From positions 1 to 6,749 of the forward strand of contig DNVL01000253.1 of assembly GCA_003507515.1 (NCBI GenBank): DNA of 6,749 bases, in the 5' to 3' direction. Position numbers and translations under genes: made by a program. Of the stretch, positions 1 through 6,146 are shown piece after piece. Position 1 is the stretch's first letter. Every line of letters begins with the position of its first letter. The notes beneath the pieces are model-generated. The model saw only the letters and a list, made by a program, of their open reading frames with translations. It searched no databases and was not told the origin of the DNA. The DNA comes from Legionella sp. Its GTDB lineage: Bacteria > Pseudomonadota > Gammaproteobacteria > Legionellales > Legionellaceae.

Positions 1-1229
1 GCAGATAATTGCTGAAGTGAATGGGGATGATTCGGTGATTGTTGCATGCGCACAAATTCAATGGCGGTCATTAAAGCGGTCTGTCCCGTTTTAGGGTTAT
101 GAACCTGAAATTCTTCCGGCAACAAAAAACCATATTTACTTAACAGTAGCCCATTGGCGCCTCTTTGGACGTCTGCGCTGGTGATGCGGCCATTGGCGTC
201 AGCGCGATGCAAGCCCCACGTCAGAAAGCCCTTTTGCACCGCTTGCCAGGTTTTGTACTCAGGAGCCTCCCGGAGAAACCGTTGAAACGCGTCAGCCAAT
301 AATACCAACCCTTCAGGCGTCATCAAAACAGGGGACTCGTTGATGGCGAGCTGCCCTGTTTTGAGTGCTTGCGTTAACCATTTGATAAATGCCGCTCCGG
401 TCAAATGATCTTTTTCGATGCTAGACTCCTGCGGCGCATCAATAAATGTGCCGACTCTGGCCGGCCGATCGCCACTCGGATGGGTGTTCTTTATCACCAC
501 TCGATTTAACTCCCGTTGAATGGCAATGGCATCTGCGCGCTCAAAAATGGCGCCCAACATGTCCGCCGCGCTGCCGTCTTCATGCAGCAACGCAAGCCAT
601 GCCGCTAAAACACGAGGGTTCCCTGCAATCCAGGCAAAGCCATTGGCTGGCATTAACTGGTAAGCTAGCAATACGTTTAATCGACATCGCAGCGCGTCGT
701 CATGGTTTTGTTGAAAGGTATGATCATAATAATGGCCTGCGCAGCCCAGTGGCTCTAGCAGGGGATTCCATGGTTTTAAGGGGCGCTGATGCTTATCAAA
801 TACGGTGACACGATAATCTAGCTGGAGTTTGCCGATGCCTTGTAAAAGGCCTGCGGAAAAGAGTGCATACATCCAGCGCTTTTGTTCTTCAGAAGGCGCG
901 CTTTTTTCGTCATGAATCAATCCATGACGAAACAGATGGAGGGCCGCTTCCGTTCGGTTCAGCGCATGATCCAGCAGACCTCCCGGGAGGGCATAATAGC
1001 TGTGTGCTGTTTCAGGTAAATATTGATATTGATGGGCCACTTGGTGGAGCAAACTGGAACACAGATCGTCAAACGGACCATCGTCTAACGCACTGGACTC
1101 CCGTATTTTTTGCAATAAGGCCTGCCGTCGACTGTCTGCATAGATGGTTTCGGGTATCGCCACGGCCATTAAATCATGACGCCGGTTGGTTTGGCTTGTT
1201 TTCGGTTTTTGTTCAGAACGGTGAAACAA
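1..1229 (-). CDS. TraI_2/MobH relaxase-like protein, 3' end beyond window
   Basis: The minus strand is open from a TTG at 1229-1227 to the left edge, giving 409 complete codons with the C-terminus missing. The N-terminal half resembles the TraI_2 domain of MobH-type relaxases/helicases of integrative elements. It has YLPET at about 70-74, PGGLLDH at 82-88, a GIGK segment at 131-134 and WNPLLEPL at 154-161. Residues about 277-390 resemble the TraI_2 C-terminal domain, with the G-A-A-F-I-K-W-L and G-Q-L-A-I-N segments. MobH proteins process origin-of-transfer DNA during conjugation. Here the HD metal motif, usually His-Asp before IGK, reads Gln130-Gly131, and the HH before GGL reads Tyr-Tyr, so classical HD chemistry is doubtful. 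The two domains are closer together than in element-borne relaxases. TTG is chosen because AAAGGAG (1236-1242) lies 6 nt upstream; the first in-frame ATG is codon 21. No other conjugation gene is visible. Family assignment is from remembered motifs and is fairly secure; the function is unknown. Confidence 0.8.
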   Translation of the reverse strand, partial: MFHRSEQKPKTSQTNRRHDLMAVAIPETIYADSRRQALLQKIRESSALDDGPFDDLCSSLLHQVAHQYQYLPETAHSYYALPGGLLDHALNRTEAALHLFRHGLIHDEKSAPSEEQKRWMYALFSAGLLQGIGKLQLDYRVTVFDKHQRPLKPWNPLLEPLGCAGHYYDHTFQQNHDDALRCRLNVLLAYQLMPANGFAWIAGNPRVLAAWLALLHEDGSAADMLGAIFERADAIAIQRELNRVVIKNTHPSGDRPARVGTFIDAPQESSIEKDHLTGAAFIKWLTQALKTGQLAINESPVLMTPEGLVLLADAFQRFLREAPEYKTWQAVQKGFLTWGLHRADANGRITSADVQRGANGLLLSKYGFLLPEEFQVHNPKTGQTALMTAIEFVRMQQSPNHPHSLQQLS

Positions 1230-1235
1230 GATGAG

Positions 1236-1242
1236 CTCCTTT
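1236..1242 (-). promoter_or_regulatory. Shine-Dalgarno site fixing the TTG start of the TraI_2-like gene
   Basis: On the minus strand the sequence reads AAAGGAGCTCATC followed by TTG. This is a near-perfect Shine-Dalgarno match 6 nt before TTG at 1229-1227, so TTG is preferred over the internal ATG at codon 21, which lacks such a site. Confidence 0.75.
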
Positions 1243-1246
1243 CGGG

Positions 1247-1252
1247 TATAAT
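1247..1252 (+). promoter_or_regulatory. -10 box of the probable truD promoter
   Basis: A consensus TATAAT lies 35 bp before the truD ATG, which would place transcription start near 1259 and give a leader of about 30 nt. The -35 position (about 1223-1229) has only a poor match and overlaps the start codon of the divergent gene. That suggests a weak or activated promoter. The position fits well, but it is inferred from sequence alone. Confidence 0.5.
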
Positions 1253-1263
1253 CCTTTCGCTTA

Positions 1264-1269
1264 AGTATA
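1264..1269 (-). promoter_or_regulatory. -10-like box for the TraI_2-like gene
   Basis: On the minus strand this reads TATACT, one mismatch from consensus. It would place a start near 1257 and give a leader of about 28 nt before the TTG. No good -35 is seen; that position overlaps the truD start codon. The box is part of an inverted repeat with the truD -10 (GGTATA at 1245-1250, TATACC at 1266-1271), so it could instead be an operator half-site. Confidence 0.35.
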
Positions 1270-1287
1270 CCATCCAAATGAGCTCGA

Positions 1288-2310
1288 ATGATATTTGATG
1301 TGAATGAACTGGCGTACGCCTATGGAAAACCGCCGTCAACGGCTGTATTTAAAGCAGCACCAGATGATTTTATGGTCGATGAGGTCTTAGGCTTTGCGTT
1401 ATCAGGCGTGGGCGAGCACCAATTTTTGCGCATTGAAAAAAAGGGATTAAACACTCACGAGTTGGTATTGCGCCTGGCGCAATGCTTAGGTAAACCGGTA
1501 AAACACATCTCATATGCCGGACTGAAAGATAGACAGGCACTCACCACGCAATGGCTATCGGTCCATTGCCCAGGTGAAACCATTCCGGGCATACATGCAC
1601 TTCATGGCGAAGGATGGCGTGTTGTTGACAGTGGTCGGCACCTTAAAAAATTGAAAACCGGCGGGCTTTCAGGCAATCGATTTCAGTTGGTTTTGCACGA
1701 GGTACAGAACAAGGATGCGGTGGAGATGCGTTTGCAACGCATTCAGGCGGATGGTGTCCCCAATTATTTTGGGCCGCAGCGCTTTGGCCATCAAGGACAA
1801 AACATGGTGAAAGCCATGGGCATGCTGTTGCATGGGCAGCGAGTGAAAGACCGATTTTTGCGTGGGATTTATTATTCGGCCGCCCGCTCGTTTCTCTTTA
1901 ATCGTATTTTATCCGCGCGCGTTGAACATGAAACTTGGGATAAAGCTTTGCCAGGCGATGTGATGCAATTAACCGGAACACAGAGTATTTTTTCAATTGA
2001 GCGTCCTGATGAAGCACTGCATGCGCGCGTGGCCCTTCATGACGTGTCTCCAACCTCGTTGCTGTGGGGGACGGGCGAATCACGCGTGAGTGCAGAGGCG
2101 CTTATCATCCAACAACAAGGACTGGATGGTTTGGACGCCTGGTGTGACGCACTAGAGCAGCACGGCCTTGAACGTGCATATCGAGCGCACGTGTTATGTG
2201 CAGATCAGCTGGCTTGGTGCTGGCAGGCGTATGATTTAATGGTTTCATTTGAGTTAACAGCGGGCTCGTATGCTACGAGTGTGTTACGCGAGCTGGTTGT
2301 GGTGCAATAA
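1288..2310 (+). CDS. truD: tRNA pseudouridine(13) synthase TruD
   Basis: This enzyme isomerises uridine 13 of tRNA-Glu to pseudouridine in the cytoplasm. The protein has 340 aa, close to the 349 of E. coli TruD, and is collinear with it. Near the N-terminus it has YGKP and KAAPDDFMVDE. The catalytic loop Y-A-G-L-K-D-R-Q-A contains the nucleophile Asp81. The family segments L-S-G-N-R-F (about 127-132), VPNYFGPQRFG (157-167), SAARSFLFN (197-205) and AGSYATSVLREL (325-336) are all present. The C-terminus ends soon after the last motif, slightly shorter than in E. coli. The start at 1288 has only a weak SD-like TGAG (1279-1282). An upstream ATG at 1278 is out of frame. The gene is divergent from the TraI_2-like gene and ends before a palindromic terminator. 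The usual gammaproteobacterial neighbours ispF and surE are absent from this window. It looks intact and functional. Confidence 0.97.
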   Translation: MIFDVNELAYAYGKPPSTAVFKAAPDDFMVDEVLGFALSGVGEHQFLRIEKKGLNTHELVLRLAQCLGKPVKHISYAGLKDRQALTTQWLSVHCPGETIPGIHALHGEGWRVVDSGRHLKKLKTGGLSGNRFQLVLHEVQNKDAVEMRLQRIQADGVPNYFGPQRFGHQGQNMVKAMGMLLHGQRVKDRFLRGIYYSAARSFLFNRILSARVEHETWDKALPGDVMQLTGTQSIFSIERPDEALHARVALHDVSPTSLLWGTGESRVSAEALIIQQQGLDGLDAWCDALEQHGLERAYRAHVLCADQLAWCWQAYDLMVSFELTAGSYATSVLRELVVVQ

Positions 2311-2366
2311 CACGGACTTCAGCATTCGTTTAAATGTTGAAGATGACGGAATGAATGGATTGAAAA

Positions 2367-2398
2367 ATAAAAGCCAGATAATATTATCTGGCTTTTAT
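2367..2398. terminator. Bidirectional rho-independent terminator (perfect palindrome)
   Basis: A perfect 32-bp palindrome has two 16-nt arms, with a GCCAGATAAT/ATTATCTGGC core flanked by A4 on the left and T4 on the right. Either transcript forms the same hairpin followed by U-rich sequence. It lies 56 bp after the truD stop and 12 bp after the stop of the convergent secreted-protein gene, as expected for a shared terminator. The tightest loop bases would be unpaired in practice. Confidence 0.85.
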
Positions 2399-2410
2399 GC
2401 ATCTATTTAA

Positions 2411-2830
2411 TTAACCGGCCAATACTCTGATAGTAATCGCACTATTGTCTGACTTTACCACCCATCCTTGTTTGCTGTTTAGAGAAATATAGCTCACATC
2501 AAACGCAGGATTAACAGCGTGGGTATAGAAGCATGTAATTCTGCCTGTAGATGGATTATATTGGGTTCCGGCATGAGAATAACCACTTAAATTTAATGGA
2601 ACACCTGCGCCTGGTACACCCTTAAATAAAGGTAGGATTTTATTGTTAGTGGTGTTCGCTTCACCCATTCCGCGAATGTAGGTTCCATAGTTAGTCAATC
2701 TTTCAGAAGGAGTACCACCAGAAGCATTTGGGCATTCGAAGCGGTATGTACTTTGATCAACTGCTGCCATAGCAGGAATTGCGCTGAATCCAGACAAAGC
2801 AACCAGAGACATAATTATAGCTTTTTTCAT
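2411..2830 (-). CDS. Small secreted protein of unknown function
   Basis: A 139-aa protein with a clear Sec signal peptide. It has an MKKA start, a hydrophobic core at about 5-20 and an A-M-A site, so signal peptidase I should cut near residue 22 and leave about 117 residues. No lipobox cysteine is present. The mature part has exactly two cysteines (Cys33 in ECP, Cys100 in ITCFY), which could form a disulfide in the periplasm or outside the cell. It is rich in Gly, Ser, Asn, Thr and Tyr, with alternating patterns suggesting a beta fold (NLSGYS, GTQYNPSTG, DVSYISLN, AITIRV). I recognise no catalytic motif and cannot name the family; it resembles small orphan secreted proteins of Legionella-like bacteria. 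The start is supported by AGGGGA (2838-2843) 7 nt upstream. The gene is a single transcription unit, convergent with truD. It is probably a real expressed gene, with function unknown. Confidence 0.85.
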   Translation of the reverse strand: MKKAIIMSLVALSGFSAIPAMAAVDQSTYRFECPNASGGTPSERLTNYGTYIRGMGEANTTNNKILPLFKGVPGAGVPLNLSGYSHAGTQYNPSTGRITCFYTHAVNPAFDVSYISLNSKQGWVVKSDNSAITIRVLAG

Positions 2831-3419
2831 TTGAATTTCCCCTATTAAAGTTATATTGATTTATTTAAAACTTGTTCCATGCAGTTGCATAGGAATGCAA
2901 GCAACTTCAGCTTCTCATGAAACAAACATTAAGTAACTTGGTATTCTCCTTGGTTTGACGTCTTTTTTTTACTGATTTCCATAAGCGACATGGTGATTGA
3001 AGTGCGCGTTAAAATAGAATATATCATGTATAAAATGATGTTGTTCTTCATGTTTTTTTATGTGTTTGTCGAAGGTGTTATGGAGGGATTGTCATCTATT
3101 TTTTTCGCGGATTAAAAGCAAGTTATCCGTTGAAATGACGGCTATCATTCCCAAATTTTATTACGGTTTTTAAGCGGAATATATCCTTGATTTCCTGGGT
3201 TTTGCTGGTGTTTCACTCGATCGCGAACGGGTTCACATTGGATCATCTCAAGCCAACGCCTAGTGATCCCCGTAAATGAGCAAGGAAAGCATGAATATTT
3301 TTGGAGATAGAACCCCCCCTACAATTGACGCCTCACAGGGAACACAAAAATCATGGTAGATATATGTTTAATGATAGCGTAGGGCAAATGACACGCCAGG
3401 CTCTAAGATCATTGCCAAA
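2831..3419. other. AT-rich intergenic region without a convincing gene
   Basis: About 590 bp separate two divergent genes. The left end holds the Shine-Dalgarno site and presumably the promoter of the secreted-protein gene, and the right end that of the adaptor gene. I find no strong -35/-10 pair for either. TTGACG occurs at 2955-2960 and 3325-3330, but neither has a -10 at the right distance. The longest small plus-strand ORF is 2990-3115 (41 codons, ATG start, hydrophobic middle, no Shine-Dalgarno), which I do not call a gene. Protein-like stop-to-stop fragments lie around 3150-3320, possibly decayed coding DNA. A T8 run (2963-2970) and a C7 run (3313-3319) are present without a clear role. 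No RNA gene is recognisable. Confidence 0.6.
2884..2905. repeat. Short inverted repeat upstream of the secreted-protein gene
   Basis: TTGCAT (2885-2890) and ATGCAA (2895-2900) form a 6-bp stem with an AGGA loop. A further GTTGC/GCAAC pair (2884-2888 and 2901-2905) offers an overlapping alternative. It lies about 55-75 bp before the start codon at 2830, where an operator or upstream promoter element could sit. No poly-U tract follows, so it is not a terminator. The role is unproven and the repeat could be chance in AT-rich DNA. Confidence 0.35.
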
Positions 3420-4580
3420 ATGATGCCGATTTTCTCTAAAACATCACGGATAACCTGCATATTGATGACATGCTGCGTTGCACTCCTTTTTATTGGCGCG
3501 CGGGTTTGGTTTCACCACTCCCCAGCAACCGATATCAGGCCCAGCAGTCATTGGGTTACAACACAACATTTGCATCAGTCGTTGTATTTCAAAGGCATTA
3601 TACAACCATTAAATGAAACGGTGCTGTTTGCTCCAATTGACGCTGTGGTAGAAAAAATATCGGCCTACTATGGACAGTCAGTTCACCCAGGAGACGTGGT
3701 GTTCACGCTGAAATCCAGAACCCTTGAAAAAAAATACAATGACGCGTTCTTGGATTACTTGAATGCCAAAGATGGCTTTCATATTGCACAAGTCCAGTTC
3801 AATAGCATACAAGAATTATGGGATATGGGGCTTATGTCTAAAAACGATTACGTGAGTGAAAAATCCAGCCTGAATAGAGCACGCCTCACGTTGCTATTGT
3901 CCACTCAAACATTAGCAGACATGCGAAAAATAATGGGCTATCAGAACGATTTATCTACATTAGATCAAGCGGTGTTTAATAAAATACAACAGACCTTCAA
4001 TCAGCCTCACCATCTGATTCGAATAGAAGCCCCTACTTCGGGTGTTTTGCTTCATGCACCGAAGTCGTCAGACGCTAAAAACCCATTAGCGGTCACTGAC
4101 AAGGTCGTGGCGGGTCAAACGCTCGCTATCATTGGAGACATCACCGGCATTCACGTAACGGTTGATATTCCAGAAATGGGCATTGCTAAAATTCATATGG
4201 GCATGCCCGCGTTAGTCACGGGTGTGGCGCTAGGGAAAGAGCGCTTGATTGGAAAAATGGTGCATATCGACACCCAAGCGAGCCTTGGACCTTCAGGGCC
4301 TTCTTTTAGTGCGACAGTGGAGGTGGCACGTCTTTCCGTTAAACAGCGTGCAAGCATTAAAATCGGCATGAGTGTTGCTGTTGAGCTGATAGATTCGCAA
4401 GAAGATCAATTGCTGATCCCCATCGCCGCTATCCAACCCATGGGAGAAGATGCGGTGGTTACCGTTCAAAACCAAGATGGTTCATGTGAACAACGTCGTG
4501 TCAAGACGGGAACGGCTACTGCCAATCAAGTCGTCATTCAGCAAGGCTTAAAACCGGGGGAGCGTATTGTATATCGGTGA
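3420..4580 (+). CDS. MacA/HlyD-type periplasmic adaptor (membrane fusion protein)
   Basis: A 386-aa adaptor of the kind that links an inner-membrane transporter to an outer-membrane channel. Residues 11-31 form one membrane anchor with the N-terminus inside; there is no lipobox. The first lipoyl half-motif is at about 67-97 (APIDAVVEKI, GQSVHPGDVVFTL). An alpha-helical hairpin follows at about 98-172 and the second lipoyl half at about 200-240 (APTSGVLL, VVAGQTLAIIGD). A beta-barrel lies at about 241-325 and a membrane-proximal domain runs to the end (LIPIAAIQPMGEDAVVTV, GLKPGERIVY). The next gene encodes a MacB-like permease and starts 14 nt before this stop, so MacA is a closer model than RND adaptors. 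The start has no good Shine-Dalgarno; a second ATG follows directly, and an in-frame TAG at 3375-3377 rules out a long extension. The substrate is unknown. No outer-membrane channel gene is nearby. Confidence 0.9.
   Translation: MMPIFSKTSRITCILMTCCVALLFIGARVWFHHSPATDIRPSSHWVTTQHLHQSLYFKGIIQPLNETVLFAPIDAVVEKISAYYGQSVHPGDVVFTLKSRTLEKKYNDAFLDYLNAKDGFHIAQVQFNSIQELWDMGLMSKNDYVSEKSSLNRARLTLLLSTQTLADMRKIMGYQNDLSTLDQAVFNKIQQTFNQPHHLIRIEAPTSGVLLHAPKSSDAKNPLAVTDKVVAGQTLAIIGDITGIHVTVDIPEMGIAKIHMGMPALVTGVALGKERLIGKMVHIDTQASLGPSGPSFSATVEVARLSVKQRASIKIGMSVAVELIDSQEDQLLIPIAAIQPMGEDAVVTVQNQDGSCEQRRVKTGTATANQVVIQQGLKPGERIVYR
4556..4562 (+). promoter_or_regulatory. Ribosome binding site deciding the TTG start of the permease gene
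   Basis: GGGGGAG ends 4 nt before TTG at 4567-4569, inside the last codons of the adaptor gene. The next in-frame ATG is codon 30, inside the first membrane helix, so it cannot be the start of an intact protein. TTG with translational coupling to the upstream gene is therefore preferred. Confidence 0.6.
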
Positions 4581-5757
4581 TTATTTTCAACAAGCATGTA
4601 TTAATTCCACAGCAGCAAAGCTACGCTCTTTTTTGGCTATTCTGGGCATTTTGATGGGTACTGCGTCCGTGGTTGCCCTGTTATCGTGTGGACAGCTGGC
4701 AACAGAACAAGCCCTCACCGTATTTAAAACATTAGGTACGGATTTATTAGCAATTAACATGGATCAAAGCAATACGCTCCAACATCAAACACAGGATGAA
4801 ATGAATGTTCGCCGCTGGCATCAATTGGCGCGCCAAGTGACAGGGATAAAAAATATAGCACCGTTTGCCAGTACATTTCAGGAGGTGAGCTACCGTGGCC
4901 ATGTATTGGACGGTGTCATCATTGGTGCTGATGAAACACTGGCAGAGATATTGCATATTTCCATGGCGAAAGGATATTTTGTCTCGTTTGTTGATTCCAT
5001 TGAACATTATTGTGTGATTGGTGAAGGGATGGCCCAACAAATACGGAAAACGAGTTTAGACGACCCATTGGGTCAACAAATCCAGATAGGCCCACACATT
5101 TATACCATCATTGGCATTGCGGCACATTGGACAGAAAACGCATTCTTTAATTATGATGTCAACCAAGCGGTCATCACGCCTCTGAATGGGATGGGTCTCA
5201 TCAGTGCAGATGCTGCGATGAATAACGCCATTATCTCGTTGCAACCGGATGTATCGATTGATAAGGTGGTGTCCCAAGTGAAGGGTGTATTGACTCAAAT
5301 CGCACCTAAAAAAACGGTGTTTATTCGCAGTGCCAAACAGATGATTGCCAGCATGGAAAGCCAGGGCCGCATTTTTACGTTATTACTGGCCGTCATTGGT
5401 GGCATTTCCTTATTCGTCGGTGGCATTGGGGTGATGAATGTGATGCTCGTTTCGGTCACTGAGCGCAAAAAAGAAATTGGTATACGAAAAGCCGTTGGTG
5501 CTAAAGCGCGTGATATTCAATCGTTGTTTCTAATGGAGTCAGTGCTCTTAGGGTTATCGGGAGGTATTTTAGGGGTGGTCTGTGGGGCGTTGTTGACCTG
5601 TGTGATTGCACATGTAAATGATTGGCCATTTCATTTCTATTTCACCCCACCTTTGGCGGGCTTTGGTGTTTCAGTGGCCGCCGGGGTTTTTTTTGGGTAT
5701 TATCCAGCGAAGCGAGCGGCGCATTTTGAGCCCATTGTGTCTTTGCGAGGAGAGTGA
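4567..5757 (+). CDS. MacB/FtsX-family ABC transporter permease without ATPase domain
   Basis: A 396-aa inner-membrane protein with the MacB permease layout. It has a cytoplasmic N-terminal helix and TM1 at about 20-41 (L-R-S-F-L-A-I-L-G-I-L-M-G). A large periplasmic MacB_PCD domain at about 42-265 is followed by TM2 at about 269-297 (GGIGVMNVMLVSV). The coupling segment ERKKEIGIRKAVGAK is at about 300-313, then TM3 at about 323-347 and TM4 at about 361-381. The tail YYPAKRAAHFEPIVSLRGE matches the MacB C-terminus. MacB proteins are mechanotransmitters: they do not carry the substrate across the inner membrane but drive periplasmic export through MacA and an outer-membrane channel. E. coli MacB has 648 aa because an ATP-binding domain precedes the permease. 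Here that domain is absent and must be supplied by a separate protein, not encoded in this window. The TTG start is coupled to the adaptor gene. The 3' end overlaps an opposite-strand gene by 58 nt. Confidence 0.92.
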   Translation: MYIGDYFQQACINSTAAKLRSFLAILGILMGTASVVALLSCGQLATEQALTVFKTLGTDLLAINMDQSNTLQHQTQDEMNVRRWHQLARQVTGIKNIAPFASTFQEVSYRGHVLDGVIIGADETLAEILHISMAKGYFVSFVDSIEHYCVIGEGMAQQIRKTSLDDPLGQQIQIGPHIYTIIGIAAHWTENAFFNYDVNQAVITPLNGMGLISADAAMNNAIISLQPDVSIDKVVSQVKGVLTQIAPKKTVFIRSAKQMIASMESQGRIFTLLLAVIGGISLFVGGIGVMNVMLVSVTERKKEIGIRKAVGAKARDIQSLFLMESVLLGLSGGILGVVCGALLTCVIAHVNDWPFHFYFTPPLAGFGVSVAAGVFFGYYPAKRAAHFEPIVSLRGE

Positions 5758-6146
5758 AATGCCATTGCGCGCAGGGACTCATCTACCTGTTCCAATAGTC
5801 GCTCCATATCAAATGGTTTAGCAATAAAAGCATGAACACCTGCTCCTATCAATTGTTGAACAACATCCTTGGAGGCATTGCCACTCATCATCATCACGCT
5901 TAAATTATTTCCACGCCTATTCATCTCTTGCAATAACTCATGACCGTTTAAAATGGGCATAAATAGGTCGATAATAACACAGCCTCTACAGTCAGACGAA
6001 AACACGTCTAGAAATAATAAAGGATCATTAAAGGTTTCAATGTCAATATCATACATGGCATTAAATAAAAATTTAAGCGAATGGTTAACAGATTCATTAT
6101 CATCCACAATATAAATTTTTATCGTTTTATCTATTTTATTTGTCAT
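5700..6146 (-). CDS. Single-domain response regulator (FixJ-like receiver)
   Basis: A 148-aa protein with a full receiver domain at about 9-128. The acidic pair is Asp15-Asp16, the phospho-acceptor Asp60 (VIIDLFMP, followed by LNGHELL), the switch Ser88 in MMMSGN, Phe107 as the aromatic switch residue and Lys110 in AKPF. The pattern is closest to FixJ/TtrR/DctR-type receivers, which normally carry a C-terminal LuxR-type HTH. Here only about 20 unremarkable residues follow (from about AFHSPRK), and they are encoded opposite the 3' end of the permease gene. The protein therefore either works without DNA binding, as a stand-alone receiver in a relay, or is a truncated FixJ-like regulator. Its ATG overlaps the kinase stop (ATGA, 6143-6146), so translation is probably coupled; no separate good Shine-Dalgarno is seen. 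The cognate kinase is the upstream gene. The receiver call is secure; the output is unknown. Confidence 0.92.
   Translation of the reverse strand: MTNKIDKTIKIYIVDDNESVNHSLKFLFNAMYDIDIETFNDPLLFLDVFSSDCRGCVIIDLFMPILNGHELLQEMNRRGNNLSVMMMSGNASKDVVQQLIGAGVHAFIAKPFDMERLLEQVDESLRAMAFHSPRKDTMGSKCAARFAG

Noticed and set aside
446..1234. Plus-strand open frames of 120 and 123 codons in the first kilobase
   Set aside because: They are antisense to the long minus-strand TraI_2-like frame, have no recognisable protein features, and the minus-strand frame carries domain motifs and a good Shine-Dalgarno site.
2990..3115. 41-codon ORF as a small membrane protein gene
   Set aside because: It has no Shine-Dalgarno site and no promoter I can defend. 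The Phe/Met-rich composition is what AT-rich DNA gives by chance, so it is described only within the spacer.
3127..3141. CCGT/ACGG hairpin as a terminator or RNA element
   Set aside because: The stem is only 4 bp with a 7-nt loop and no following T run.
3313..3319. C7 tract as a phase-variation site
   Set aside because: It is short and does not lie in a coding region or at a recognisable promoter spacer.
3325..3330. TTGACG as the -35 box of the adaptor gene promoter
   Set aside because: No acceptable -10 lies 16-18 bp downstream; the nearest AT-rich hexamers are too far away.
4293..5298. Minus-strand open frames inside the adaptor and permease genes
   Set aside because: They overlap strongly supported coding sequence, show no domain or signal, and lack ribosome binding sites.
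5618..5821. 67-codon plus-strand frame over the end of the permease gene
   Set aside because: It is out of frame with the permease and runs antisense to the response regulator; its sequence is not protein-like.
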